A stretch of 64,000 nucleotides of DNA from Opisthocomus hoazin. Lineage: Eukaryota > Chordata > Aves > Opisthocomiformes > Opisthocomidae. How positions within the stretch are numbered: the stretch's first letter is position 1; the number at the start of each line of letters is the position of its first letter. Where the stretch lies: assembly GCF_030867145.1 (NCBI RefSeq), contig NC_134454.1:52803830-52867829 (forward strand), written 5' to 3'. This document shows positions 1 through 12,600 of the stretch, piece by piece. The notes beneath the pieces are model-generated. The model was not told where the DNA came from. It saw only the letters and a program-made list of their open reading frames with translations, and did no database searches. A program made the position numbers and the translations under genes.

Positions 1-2730
1 TGTAACAGAACAGAAATATTTAGTTTCTAGGAGACTGCTGAAGTAGTCAGAGACACAGGTGGCTCCCTCTCCAATTCCCTAGTCAGGTGTGAAGACCCAA
101 GCAAGAGAGATGCATAATTGGAAATGAACACATGGCTGCACAAACAGCATCAGCAGTAGGGTTTTAATTTCCTCAACTGAGAGAGCCTGTTTGGCAAACG
201 AAGGATGACCCAAAAAGCAGACCTGGAGAAGCTGTTCAGAATATTAGCTCAGCAACAGCAAAAAGGTGTTAAAGTGGTTTTTGAGGGAACTAATGGTAAA
301 AGTCCTTATGGATTAAGACAACAGTCACTTTGCCTTTGAACTAGACTCTAGAAAGCAGTTGGGAATAGCAACAGGGTTATGGAAGAAACAAAGACAGAAT
401 GTCAAAAGACAGTTCCCTAAACACCAATCCTGTCCACACAAATGCCAAAAATACCAAACCATCTCAGAAGTTCTGCACTATGTCCTACACAGCACCACTA
501 AACTCTGAAGGACAACCAAAACCAACCGGAACAGAAACACAGAAGGTGACAGCTTGTTTATGAAGGACAACCATGGCAAGGAGAAAAGAGTAACAAGGTT
601 CTATATTGCACTTCAAGCATAGTGCACCCATACTGAAAATTCAAGAAAAGTTACGAGAGTGGACTGAAGTTAAGATGAAAGGCAGGGAAGAAAACAACAA
701 AGGCAATATTATAGGCGAAAGATTCTCAAATTCTGAAGCAAATACAGGCATTTTTTCTTAACTAGTTATCTCAACTACCCGAAAGACAGCCTATGATGGT
801 AAAATACACAAATTCATTAGCTCAGGCACGTGGTGAGAAAGCAGTGCAACACAGTTACGAGAAGTATGCAAGGATCTGTGTTGCTTAAGAAAGTGGAGAA
901 GGTTATCAGGAAAGGACATTTTATTCTGACTAAATGCAGAGGAATTAGTGTTGAAAATTGAGATGTGATAAATAATTCTGTCACAATCAGAAAAAAATGA
1001 AGTTTAGCATTGTAAGAACAGCATGACTCTGAGTGCAACAGGATGAGGATAAGGGACTTGGGAGAGGCACCAGAGAAGAACAAATGACAAGATGATTAGA
1101 ATACCAGGCCTCTGAGAAAAGACTGAAGGAAATGAGTCTGTTTATCCTCCTGTGAAAAAAAAATCAGCCTAAAAAGGCAATTAAAAATACTGAGATCAGA
1201 TATTAGAAAACTACAACAAAAAAACAAAACAAAGCAAACAAAAACAAAACAAAGCAAACAAAAAAAACAAAACAAAGCAAACAAAAACCCAACACAAACA
1301 TATAATTGTAACTTCAAAGGATAATGGAAGTTTTAAAACTGATTAGTTTTCGAGACTATGGAATCTCTTGTATCGTCATTCGGAGACCTAAGAAGAGATT
1401 ACAAAAATATCTAATCAAGGATGATTTTAAGTGATTCATCATACCTATATAAAGAGGAATGAATTAGATTCATGTCTGGAAAAACCTTCTAGCCCTATAC
1501 TTCCACATCAGTGATATGTGGATTTCACAGCAGTAAGTTTTTCTTGTTTATTAACACATTTCTAGTCTTCTTTAAGGCAAAGGAATTGTGAGCAGGAAGT
1601 CAAACTGGAGCACAAGGCCTCACAATAACTGAGGCCCCAGTAAGGAACCGTGACAGCCCACAGCAGAAATGTGAAAAACAAATTACTTTGGTGCTCTGGC
1701 ATGCGCTCTAGCACATACGGTAAGAACCTGACCATGATGAATTGGATCTAGGCAGAGATCTGGGGCTAAAAGAGAATAATTATAGCTAGTAACTGAAAAA
1801 TATAAACCAAATCCAACCACTCTAAGCTGGTAGGAATAGGTGAATTTTGGGCTGCCAAGCCACTCATACCAAGGCAACCCTGTTGATAACAGTACATAAA
1901 GCTTACGTTGCCTGTATGAACAATATGAAATCTGTGTATGGATGTAGCAAAACTGGGACGAATGTCAAAAAAGTAATTATGAAAAGGCTATTTACAGATG
2001 GTCGTAATGCTGACATGAGGAGTGAGGTTCACAAGGAGGCTGGAGGAAATCCTCTTGGGTGACATACTGGACCCTCCATCAGGTTTATGTTCCTAAGAGT
2101 TGAGGGGGTGGTGGAGGCAGGAAATAGATTTACACATGAATACTCAGAAAACTGTAATTTAGTAGTAATCACATACATGATTCCTTAGAATCTGCATTCT
2201 CTATCACTATAAAACTGTAAATTGGTATATCTGATTGTATATAGATTATTTTGCATAGATTATTTAGCTGCTCTACCCATTTTCTCTCAGAGTGTTCATT
2301 AATCAATAAACATCTTAATAGTTCACACCAGCTAAGTCTCAAGTCTCCATTCTATAGCAGGGAGTGTCAAATCTTGGCAGCAACAGAAATGTATCTACAT
2401 AGCAATTATTTCTGACATTCTTATAGGATGTATGAGTGAGGTTATGTGATAAAATCTCACCCACAAAGCAGCAGAGAGACAACAAGGCAACAGCAGGGGC
2501 AAAGCTCAGATAATACGCTGCCCTAGCTACCCCCTAGCCCATCGCAGGAGCCATCAGCCCACCCAAGACCCATCTCCACGAGCCCAGAGGAGCACAGGGG
2601 CACACAATTGCAGGTGGGAACCCAAACCACAAGCTCCTACGGCAGGAACACCTTGCCTGGGCCCCTCCCAGAGCAGACCCAGGAGAACCTCAGCCCCCAT
2701 GTCCAGGTGCGAAGCCCACCAACAGGAGAC
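1..2730. other. Non-coding DNA, presumed intron of the leftward gene
   Basis: AT-rich sequence without a convincing coding exon. Open frames on both strands are short, low in complexity and match no family I recognise. It contains a short A/C-rich tandem repeat near 1.22 kb, listed separately. If the CpG island near 33 kb is the start of a minus-strand gene, this stretch lies in its first intron. That placement is inference. Confidence 0.4.
1221..1283. repeat. A/C-rich minisatellite, three 20-nt units
   Basis: The unit aaaacaaaacaaagcaaaca occurs at 1221-1240 and 1241-1260, and a third near-identical copy sits at about 1264-1283 after a few extra A residues. On the minus strand it yields a spurious Cys/Phe/Leu-rich open frame (1096-1317) that should not be taken for a membrane protein. 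Confidence 0.85.
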
Positions 2731-2739
2731 ACTGGGACT

Positions 2740-3773
2740 GTCTAGGGGTGTGGGACACACTAGGGGATGCAAGGGAAGAGCATCTGGGGATCGCACAGAG
2801 CTCATTATAGGAAGTTTAGGGGAGGAATCAAAGACAGAACAGGGATAGATTTAGGTACTTGGTGAGGAACGAGTGTGAGAAGACAGAGGAAGAAGGGGAT
2901 AAAAAGGGCTGGCTGGTACATTCGTCTAGCCATGCCCTGTGTCTGATCAGTGCAGTTTGTCCTAGTTTCTCACTAAATGCCTTCCTAGCTCGTTCCTGTG
3001 CGAGGGACCGTCGACCTGACGCGCGCGTGCGTGTGGGGGTCTAGGCACAGCAGCTGTACTCAGACCACCAGCTGGAGGGCCCCAGCACTCACAGAATCAC
3101 AGAATCACAGAATAGTAGGGGTTGGAAGGGACCTCTGAGGGTCATCTAGTCCAACCCCCCTGCCGAAGCAGGGTCACCTACAGTAGGCTGCACAGGATCT
3201 TGTCCAGGCGGGTCTTGAATATCTCCAGAGAAGAAGACTCCACAACCTCCCTGGGCAGCCTGTTCCAGTGCTCCGTCACCCTCACTCCAGCCCACGCACA
3301 TCAGTGTGCGACCACGAGCAGACGAAGCCGGACTAGCCGGCAAGCAGAGGAGGTGGCCTGGGAGCCGGGGGCAGAGGGACCTCCAATAGCCAGCTGTGGG
3401 TGGGAGAGACCCCACACGTCTCCAAGTGCGAGCGCACAGCGGGGCCAGCCGCAGGACCCGGGGAGACCTGGCCAGCTCCGCATGCCTTCGTGCATCTGCG
3501 CAAATGGCATGGCCAGTACCAGCAACTGGAGCACATCGCCCGTATGTATATATACGGGTCTCACCAGGAGAGAGAGGGGAGCAGGGTAAGGCCCCCCGCG
3601 CTGTCTGTGCCTGTGTGTGTCCATACACGCGCCGCGTTCGCGCGCACTGCGTGCACGTGTCTGCTGGGAACACACGCTCAGCCTTGCTGCCGGGTGGACG
3701 TGGGGCCACGGAGTGGCTGCAGCCTCACCTCCCTCAGGCTGACGGATCCAGCGGGATCTGTGTTCCTCGAACA
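2740..3773 (+). mobile_element. GC-rich LTR-like block, interrupted by CR1
   Basis: A GC- and CpG-rich block stands out from its AT-rich surroundings. It has a TATA-like GGATAAAAAGGG at 2897-2908, a weak poly(A)-signal-like CTAAATGCC at about 2972, a second TATA-like stretch (tatatata) near 3546-3553, and a possible LTR-style end at CCTCGAACA (3765-3773). A CR1 copy sits inside at 3091-3292, so the block is older than that insertion. The left edge is uncertain: TGTCTAGGGG at 2739 is one choice, but no target-site duplication pairs with the right edge. It could also be a degraded GC-rich unique region. Confidence 0.4.
3091..3292 (-). mobile_element. CR1 LINE, 3' end fragment
   Basis: It begins with the inverted CR1 3'-terminal repeats (two copies of acagaatcac-like sequence), then the typical region including 'ggaagggacctctgagggtc'. 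It continues through the antisense of the C-terminal reverse-transcriptase ORF end ('gaatatctccagagaag', 'gggcagcctgttccagtgc'). It is 5'-truncated, as most CR1 copies are, and nested in the GC-rich LTR-like block. Confidence 0.95.
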
Positions 3774-3799
3774 GTGTAGTATTAAACCAGATACAGACA

Positions 3800-6700
3800 G
3801 CAGTGAACCTGCTCTATAAACCCAATATGCAAGCAGTGCACTGTAATCCTACCCAGCTAAGTCACAATCAGTTTGACTTACATAATTACGGGTTAAAAAA
3901 AAATTACACAAAAATAGTATTAACAAAAATGGAGTATTTCTACCAATCGCCACTAGAAGAGGGTTTTGAAGAAACATTGTAAGAGTTCAATTTTCTCCAT
4001 CAAGACTAAAAAAAAGAAATCGGTAACTGGAATGCTTAAAGCAACTTCTATTGTAAACCTTGTGCCATTGCTTCAAGTTTGTAATATTTTCAGTATTTTT
4101 GTACTGAGAGAGAAAGGGATGCTAGAAGAACACAGCTAGCAGTCAGAAATTCCTGATTTCTACCTAATCCCTTCCTGACAGTGGGCAAGTCACATGAAGT
4201 CTCTCCTTTAGTTTCCCTATCTACAAGCAAATAGCATGACACAGAAATCTATCAGGCTACTAGACTGCAGTGAAAATTAATCAGTGCTTATTTGTAGTAA
4301 ATTCTGAAAGTGAAAAGGACAATTTGCTTCAGCGAGGAGTCCTAAAATGACACAGCACTGGCAACATGAAATACAGTTGGGAAGAGGAAGAGAAACAATT
4401 ATTTTGAAATACAATTTCTATAAGCAGAGGGAACAGCTACACCCTATTTCCTTCAACCATTTTATTTTTGTAGCGGGGACAAAAATAAAGCTTAAAGCAA
4501 GGCCAGTCTACTTAAACACTCAGTTTATGAATACAGGAACGATGTCATCCTGAAACAAATCTCCTGAAGATAATCATCTGGGAGAATTTATGAGAAATGT
4601 GTACTTGGTACATAAGTGCATGCAACAGAAGTAATTAAACCAAACGTATCTCAAGCACATTAATTACATGTGACGTGAATTTTTCACTGCAAGTTAAATA
4701 AGGCGTACTGCAGCTGACTGCTGACCAAGATTTGAATATCTAAAAATACAGACTGTGAATTTAACTGTAAAACGTATCACCAAATTCTCTGTGCACCCTG
4801 ATTAAAAATGCAGAAGGTCAGGAACAGTATTATTTTCATTTCTTTATATTAAACTGGACAGCACTTGAAATCAGGTGTGCTTACAAGATAGCGAAGCGGT
4901 GTCAGAAAAGGTCTGAGTTGAGTTACTCTTCGTGATGCAAGATCGTAAGGTCCTCCAAGTACTAAATAGCTAGCAGCAAGCTGAAGTGGTACAGCTTTCT
5001 GTCTGAAACTGATGCTATGTTTTTCAGGAAAAGTACAGAACTTCTTGGTTTATACAGTTTAGGACTGCTTGGGCAGTCCTATTTGCTGTAGCCTTGCCGA
5101 GGCAAACCGGCATCAGGAAGAGGTCAGATTCCTCATAAATGTCTCTACACACTACGGGAAACGCTTCTCAGGGCAGAGAGCAATTCAGCAGTTTCACAGC
5201 ACCGCAGTTCCACACTCAGTGCAGGGCAGACCCACTTTCTCTTCAGAAGGCTCACAGGCCAAGATACAGACTGATCTCCTTAATCCACATATGTTGCCTA
5301 TCTAATCTTGAAACTACTTTGCAAGGAAAACTGCCAGTGGCTTCAACAAGAGCTCCAGGAGTGGCTGCAGGCTTTGTCACATGCTACCAAATATTTAATA
5401 TGGCAATTCTTTTTCCTTTAAAAAATTGCTTGAAAAAACGACATGAAAATGGCAACTCCTTCTTCTGGTAGAATTCAATAATGGCATTTTATTAAGCCCG
5501 CTCAACTCAGCAGAGTCGGATGACAAAGAGAAAAGGCTGAAAAAGGTTCCAAACGTAAGTTTTGCATTAACAATGTCACCTTACAACCCATTAAAAAAGA
5601 CTACATAGTTTTCAAGACATAAGATTTAAAAATCTATAACCTCACAGACACCAACCTCAGTGTAACAGCCCAATTCATCTTTGTTGAATTTTATCAGGGA
5701 TTACCATTGCCTGCTTTAAGCAATTTATTTTCTAATTTTATGGACAGTGAGGGAGGCAAACTTAAGAGAAATTGCTCTTGGAAGAAAAGGATCAGATCTT
5801 TCCTTCCAAACAGTAATCACAAAAGTGCCAGCTTCTCAGCTAATGAAGTACTCCCAAGGGACTGAACTTTGGCAGCCCACCAGTCAGCTTCCTGAAACAC
5901 CAACTGCAGGTTCACAGGGCGAACTTGTGCCCTGTCCCCAGTGATGGCATACAGCTGTTCAAGGTACGAACAACAGGCTGTCATCCACGCGTTTGCTTTC
6001 TCACCAGACAGCCCCAGAGTTGGCGATACGGAAAACAACTTACATTTTAACTATTCAGGATCAAAAGTTGCAGGTGCACTTGCAGGCTGAATGAGTACAG
6101 TGTATAGACAACCACGCTGTATGGAAAACTTTTAAGGTCAAGTCTATCCATTTCACTTTTTGCAAATCTAGCTGAGTGACAAAACCACCTCAGTTTGCAA
6201 ACTCCAGCCCCAATGACATCAGTCATGCAAGTGGACCCCACAGCCCACGCTACAAAGCAAGCAAACCTTTGTGTATGCGCAGAAGGATCTGTTCTTGTAG
6301 TTGTCCCTTTGATTCAAGAGACCAGGGAAAAAAAACCTTACACTGCACAGCATCTAGCTCTACACGAGGCAAGTACAAACACACTGGCAAAACAAATTCT
6401 AATTTTTTAAGCTATTCTTAAGTATGCCTTCACAACCTACTTTTTGGAGGTGTCCTGGGAAGACTTGAAAAGGTACTCTACCCCTAGGGGGTTAGTCTGA
6501 AAGACTTTTAATGCGAAGCAGTTTAAATATAGCATTGTGGAAAAAGTTGTCAAAGTTTCTTGCTTTCTTCTCCATGGCTATAACTTCAGAAATACATTGA
6601 GAACCGTTTTTCTGAATACAAGTGTTGTTTTGCCATTCTGTTCTCCATTTTATGTACAAGATCAGTGCTGAACAAAAATGCCCAAAGGACCAAAGTTTAA

Positions 6701-7929
6701 ATTTCAGATAAAGGTTACTAAGCACAAAGAAGAGAGGAGTACAGAATTTGCAAAAAAACTCATGAAATGTGAAAACCTATAAGGACCTGTAAGCCCAGCA
6801 TCATCAAGGTAAACATGCAATTTAGAGGAATGAACTATCTAACTGTCTTCATTTCGTAATTTAGACAGCTTGTTTTTTGCATATTTCACAATACTTCTAA
6901 TGCCCTCTAGACCGGTGCATCTTAAGATTTACTCCTCAAGAACTAGGCATCAGCTGTAACCACATCTTCGTGGGCCAAGAGGGCAGTAAATACGCCCCCT
7001 CACTCACTAGCCAAAGGAAAATAGTTACGTATGTTCAATACAAGGGGTTCCCTTGGTCTGTGTAGCCCAGGATTGCTTCTGTTTGGAGTTCCCAGGAATC
7101 AAGATCAGAATCCACGCAACAAACCAAACTCAGAACCAAACCACAAGACCTTATTCAGACCTAGCTGGAATCTCACAGTCAGAAACAACAAACAGGCACA
7201 GAGACAATGCACAAGGATATCATTAGCACAAGCTTTCCATTTCCTTACAAGAAGGGTCTAGAAGAGCTGAACTTCATCTTAACAAAATAAAAACTTGAGA
7301 ACTTGGAAGTAAAAAACCCGAACCTTTTTAAACTGGAGGATGATGTTGGTAAAAGCACAAATAGGTATAAATCAAATCTAGACAGGAAATCACAAGTTGG
7401 TTCTGCAGCAGCTTTCAAATGGGAGTTCTAGTGGAAGCAACAAAAAACCTCAAACCCTACCTGTTCTTAAAACCCCAACATTTTACGTAAAGTATTATCT
7501 GAGACACCAGAAACTGGTGAAAACACACCAGATTGCTGCATTTCTATATAAGTTTCCCTCTCTTCTCAGTTTTAAAAGAGAACTCTGCGCTTCTGAATAA
7601 GTTCTTGAAATGCTGTGAGGTTGAGAAAGCATCACAACACACTGTCTCTGGTTTTATACTTTTTCGTAAGCATTCATGGCTAGAAACAGGACACTTGGAT
7701 AATGGACTTTACTAACACTGTAGAACTGTTTTTGTGGGCTTTTGTAATCAATGCACTCTTGTTAGATTTTTGCAAAAATACTACAGTAATGCAGTGTAGT
7801 TCTATATAGCTTACACTTAACTGACCGGCATTTAGCTAACCAACACTTTCACAACATGCAACTTCATTCTCACATGCTGGCTTTTCAGCAGCTGCATCAC
7901 ACTACAGCTATGTCACTATTGCAGACAAA
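3800..7929. other. Non-coding DNA, presumed intron
   Basis: No family-level similarity is recognised on either strand. All open frames are below about 110 codons and lack exon-like structure. Composition is ordinary AT-rich intron or intergenic DNA. I see no RNA gene or clear repeat. Confidence 0.4.
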
Positions 7930-8603
7930 ACAATCTTGACTCAGGGATTTGCTTCCTTTCACCTATTGCCAACTAACACAAACCTCTAGTTACTGATTTG
8001 GGTATTGAGAAAAAAACCAAAACACTTAAACACTTCAGGAAACACTTTCCTTCTTCCTTCTCCAGGCTCAACTCCAGTCCAACACCTTTTCCTCCCCCAT
8101 CCAAGTCTGAACTTCTCTTGTTCTCACTGCATGTTACACTCCATCCTCCAATGCCTATGGTCAAGCAACAGGCAATGTAGCAGGTTGGAGCCAGTGTTGT
8201 GTGGTTTCTCTCTGCTGCTCCTTGCTTCCTACTTGTCCTTCCTCTGCTGCTACTTGCTTCTCACTCATTTCCTCCACTCCAGCTTGGGTGCTTCCATGGG
8301 CTGCAGTCTGCTAGGGGTGTCCCTGCCCTGGTGTGAGTCCTCCAAGACCTGTGACCTCCTGGGAGCCTGGGCTGCTTGGGAGCTACAGTCCCTTGGGAAT
8401 GACATTGGTCCAGTGTGGGTCATCTCCTTCCAACAGCACACCTCCAGCCACACGTCATCTCTTTTTCTCTTCCCCTGCAGCAGCCACTCTCTTTGGTAAG
8501 TCTAAGCAGCAATGTCATGTGCTTCCCTGACTGGCTCAGGTTTTCATGCACAACTGGTTGTTTTCATGAATTTTAGACCTGGCTGGAAGTGGCTGTGACT
8601 GGC
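7930..8603 (-). mobile_element. Degenerate ERVL-type LTR, minus orientation
   Basis: Read on the minus strand, it follows the avian ERVL LTR layout as I recall it. There is a 'ctgagccagtcagg' stretch near 8540, several 'gactgcagcccatgg'-type segments (8290-8400), a 'ttgagcctggagaagga' segment near 8070, then a 'ttggcaata' and 'tgagtcaagattgttttgtc' region (7930-7980). The last resembles the sequence around the poly(A) signal and the end of such LTRs. It is strongly diverged and its 3' end fades out. It directly abuts the plus-strand LTR at 8604, giving a head-to-head arrangement. Confidence 0.6.
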
Positions 8604-9123
8604 TGTATTGGTTTTACATGGCAAGGTTTTGGTAGCTGCGGGGTTCAGGGCTGGCCTCTGTGAGAAGAGACCAAGGGCTGCCCCATGCCATGAAACAAAC
8701 CAATTAATGAAGAACTGTATCCCGTGGGAGGGATCCCACACTGGAGCAGAGGAACAGTGTGGGGAGGAACGAGCAGCAGAGAGGACTGACTGCAACCCTC
8801 TCCACTCCCCATTCCTCTGCACTGCACAGGGTGGGGAGAGGGTAGATGGCTCATGGATGAAGGAGTGAAGTTGGCCCTAGGAAGAAGGGTGTAGGGGAAA
8901 AGTGGTTTAGTATTGCCTTTGTTTCTCACCATCCTACTCTATTTTAAATTGGCAATAAACCAATTTTCTCCAAGTCTCTTTTGCCCATGACAGTAACTGC
9001 TAAGTGATTTTCCCATTCTTTACCTCAGCCCATGAGTTTTTCCATCTTATTTTCTTCCCCTGTCCTGTTGAGTAGTGGGAATGAGAGATCTGCTGGCAGT
9101 CAGCCGAGGTTAAACCCACCACA
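8604..9123 (+). mobile_element. Solo ERVL-type LTR
   Basis: It starts TGTATTGGTTTTACATGGC and ends GTTAAACCCACCACA, i.e. TG...CA borders as expected for an LTR. Internal landmarks are 'cccgtgggagggatcccaca', a poly(A)-signal-like 'ggcaataaacc' at about 8951, and 'ccatgagtttttccatctta' near 9030. The length of about 520 bp fits a solo LTR with no internal retroviral genes. Flanks ctggc (8599-8603) and cgggt (9124-9128) match at only 3 of 5 bases, so no convincing target duplication remains. Confidence 0.85.
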
Positions 9124-9139
9124 CGGGTACAGGGTAGTT

Positions 9140-9680
9140 CACGGTCTCTGCAGAGCTGCTCTCCGCCTTCTGTTCTCCAATCCTGTATCATTGCCAGGGG
9201 CTCTGCCACCCCTGGAGCAGCGCTCAGCCTTTGTCATTTTAAATCTCATCAGATCCCTGCGGTTCAGTTCCTCTGAGCAGCAGCCCTGCCCTCCAACATA
9301 TCAACTGGTCCCCTAGTACAGTGTCATTTGCTAAAATTTATGAGAATGCCTTTTGTCCTCTCCTCTGGGTCACTGAGAGAGATGCTGAACACAACAGGTC
9401 CCAGGACACACCTCTCTGATACCCCTTGTGATACTGGCCTCTAGATAGCACATGACCTCTGAGCCCAACCATCCAAACAGTAGGAGACAGTATCAAAACC
9501 TTGATAGAGGCAAGGTAAGTAACATCCACTGCTCTTCCACAGTCTGCAAACCTGGTCATTTTATCACAGAAAACAATCGGGTGGGTCAATCCATGGTGAC
9601 TGTTCCTGATGACTGCCTCCTCCTTCACATGCCCAGAAACGTGTTCCAACAGGACTCACTCTAACATTTTTCCAGGGACA
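9140..9680 (-). mobile_element. Old CR1 reverse-transcriptase fragment
   Basis: The plus strand reads as the antisense of the CR1 ORF2 reverse-transcriptase region ('tctctgcagagctgctctcc', 'cagatccctgcggttcag', 'gatgctgaacacaacaggtc'). On the minus strand, short peptide stretches such as GRAVDVTYL correspond to the CR1 motif around VDVVYLDFSKAFD, with frameshifts and substitutions. It is much more diverged than the other CR1 copies here and follows directly after the ERVL LTR. Confidence 0.75.
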
Positions 9681-9699
9681 GAAGCAACATGAACCAAAT

Positions 9700-12600
9700 T
9701 ACATTGCTATTTTCAATTACTTAGAGATATGACATATTTCGCACCAAACCAATCTCCTTCAAATGTCTTCCTTTCCTCTTGGAATTATCTTGGACATTTT
9801 CCCTAATGTAGAATCACTCAGTAAGCAAAAAGAGAGAGCAGAGATGGTTTTAGAGACAACACTCAGAAAAATTGAGCAACAGCAACATCAGCCTGCAGAA
9901 CTGATTACTGTGGCTTGACATTATTCATTTCAAACATCTACTCTCCTTCTAAATTGCATCACAGAGCTTGCATTCAAAAGAAACAAGGAAGTAGGCAGGA
10001 AACAAGCCATAATCACAGCTCACAGAGTAAATTTGTCCTAACCCAAGCCACGCTTCACCATAAATTAACGCCTCTTGTCAGACTACCAACCACACAGGAT
10101 CCACGTCAGGTGAAAATACTTCACATGTATAGGCAAGTGTAGAGGCTTCAGATTCTGACAGATTCAGCTGATCTGAGCATTCTGTGATTTCACATCTACT
10201 TGAAAAGCAAGAAAGCCAGACTCCTTCCACTCCTCATACAGATTACCTGCATAAAGAGGATGCTCAGATGTGTTACAATTTCTAACCAGCATCAGAGACA
10301 GCTAGTATTCAATACAGAATATAAATTGACAGGCTTAAACCACTAGTAAACAAGTAGCCATTACACTGGGTTTACAGCCCCCACTCAAAACCATGAACTG
10401 TAAACAGAACCCCTTTTCAGATGCCTCCAAGGTATAAGCCTTAAGATTTCAGCATCTAAATTATGTATTGGAAATCACCAGTTACAATTCTGACATGGTC
10501 ACTGGTATTCTCTCGAATGCATACATAGCTCTTATCTTGCCCGCTGCAGATTACATATGAAATCTAATCAGTACAAAAGAAAAAATAATGGATGTAGTCA
10601 AGAGCTTGTAAAGGTAGTCATAAATATATGAGTACTGTGATGGAGGTACTCTTTCCGTGAACACTTGGGATTACTGCTCCATAAATTAAAACAATTGTGT
10701 TGCTTAGACAACTCAAAAGAAGCTCAAATCCCTATAGCTTTCTATTCTTTGTCTTCTAAACTACCTTTTATTATTACTGTAACAAAGTTAATTTTAACAC
10801 CTGAACAAATCCAGATCAGACAAGAAATGGAACAATCTACGATGAGCCCAGAGCTACACAAGCAATGGTTGGTTGTCCAATACACACAACTGTCTAGTCA
10901 ACTGGCAACTGCCAAATTTACATGTAAATGAGTTCAGCTTGTCTTCTGCACAGAGGAGAAAGTCAATGCCTTTTCCCACTATCTGATCATCAGTTTCATT
11001 AAAAATTAATGGCTTTATTTATTTTTGAGGTCTCTAGTCTTCGTCTGAATTTGGCGGGAACTAACCAGCAAGGGTACTGCTGGGAGAAAAAAATGAGAAT
11101 GAAAATGCAGGTTTGTGCAAATTTCTCTACTTCTTTACAATAACAAGTTGGGGAAATAAAAAAAAAAGTGGGGGGGGGGCATGTTTAAACCACCTCCAGT
11201 GAATTGATTTTACCTCTGTGTCTACAAAAACAATCAAACTGCCCAGTTACATGACAGCATACCAAAAACTCTGCAATCACCAAGTCACATCTTGAGATGT
11301 CATCTGACACAACCGTACCAAGGTCCTTGTCCCTGAAGTCAGCATCAGTGACACTGATAACATTTCAGATATGTGTATTTACCCATTCTCAAAGGCCTCC
11401 AAACATCCACTGTTACTTGGTCAGATTTGAGTGTTTCAATGCTGTTACTTTTGGTAAAGTTTTCCCAAGATCTCACCTGACACTTCACCATTTCAGTGGA
11501 AGCTGGTTAGTTACACCCACTCCCGCCAAACCAAGCACAGATCGCCTGCTGCCTCTTTACCACAGCTATTTTCAGTGCCCCATATGGACGCTCTCTTCTC
11601 CAGCCTAAACAATCCCCTTTCGATAGTGGGGATGCACTCTTCATGGTCTTGCCTGTCCACATGTAGACCTCCAGCACTCTCCTTCAGACTCTCTCCAGCT
11701 CCCTCCAATGCAGCATGCCAAACAACAGACACGCTATGAGCCTCCACCAAGCATCCTTCGCTCCCCTCTGCAGGCTATGCTCCTCTTCTCTCACTACAGC
11801 AACTGCCTTTCAGTAACAATACAACACTGACAACCCATCTTACACTGTCATCAGCTGCAACCCCCACAGGGGTTTCTGCAGACCTGCTACTTGGCCAGCT
11901 GCTTCCTCAGCACAGCATCATGCACCTTGCTCTGGTCCCTGCTGAAAAGCACCTCCCTCTTGCTTCCCCCTCTGAAGACTCATCGTGATTTGTTCTTCTG
12001 TCCTCCAGCACCCTGGTGGGTCCTCCCAGACTGCTGCCTCTCTACTGCAGTTTTCACACCTCTGAAAAAAATATTGAATGATACTGGCAAAATCTTGCAA
12101 AATCCACCTAGATGCAGGTTTCCGTTTCAACAATGATTTACTAGATTCATCTCTGTGGTTTTCATAATATATCTTAAAACGAATCTCACAGGAAGCACAG
12201 AGTGGAATTCACCCAGGCTCTCCTCCCGTTGCCACTGAAACAAATACACTAGACCAGAAGCGCATCAGGAAACCTTCTGCAAAGCGAAGCAAACTACAAA
12301 ATTAAAAATTAAAAAAAAAACCACAACACCCCAAAAGAGTTGACTTGACTTGTAGGACAAGGAAACCTTTGTTTTTCACACTTACCAGAGAAAAACAAAC
12401 TAAAAACATTGCCAAACTAATAAATCATCAAAACAGTCATAGTCTTTGAACATTTCTCCCTCAAGAAGTGAAATTAAAAATGTAGAAGGCAACAGATTAA
12501 TAAAATCATACATTGATAAAATAAAAATCAATCTTCAAAATTCTTAAAAAATGAAAAAAGAGTAATTACAATTAGATTCTTTCCTGCATCTTTAACCTGC

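Noticed and set aside
1096..1317. Cys/Phe/Leu-rich small 'membrane protein' on the minus strand
   Set aside because: Most of it is translation of the antisense of an A/C-rich 20-nt tandem repeat.
3122..3819. Overlapping open frames on both strands of 120-190 codons
   Set aside because: They lie over a CR1 fragment and GC-rich LTR-like DNA; frames on both strands are open because stops are rare in this composition.
8005..8499. 164-codon plus-strand open frame
   Set aside because: It is antisense through a degenerate ERVL LTR with no coding signature.
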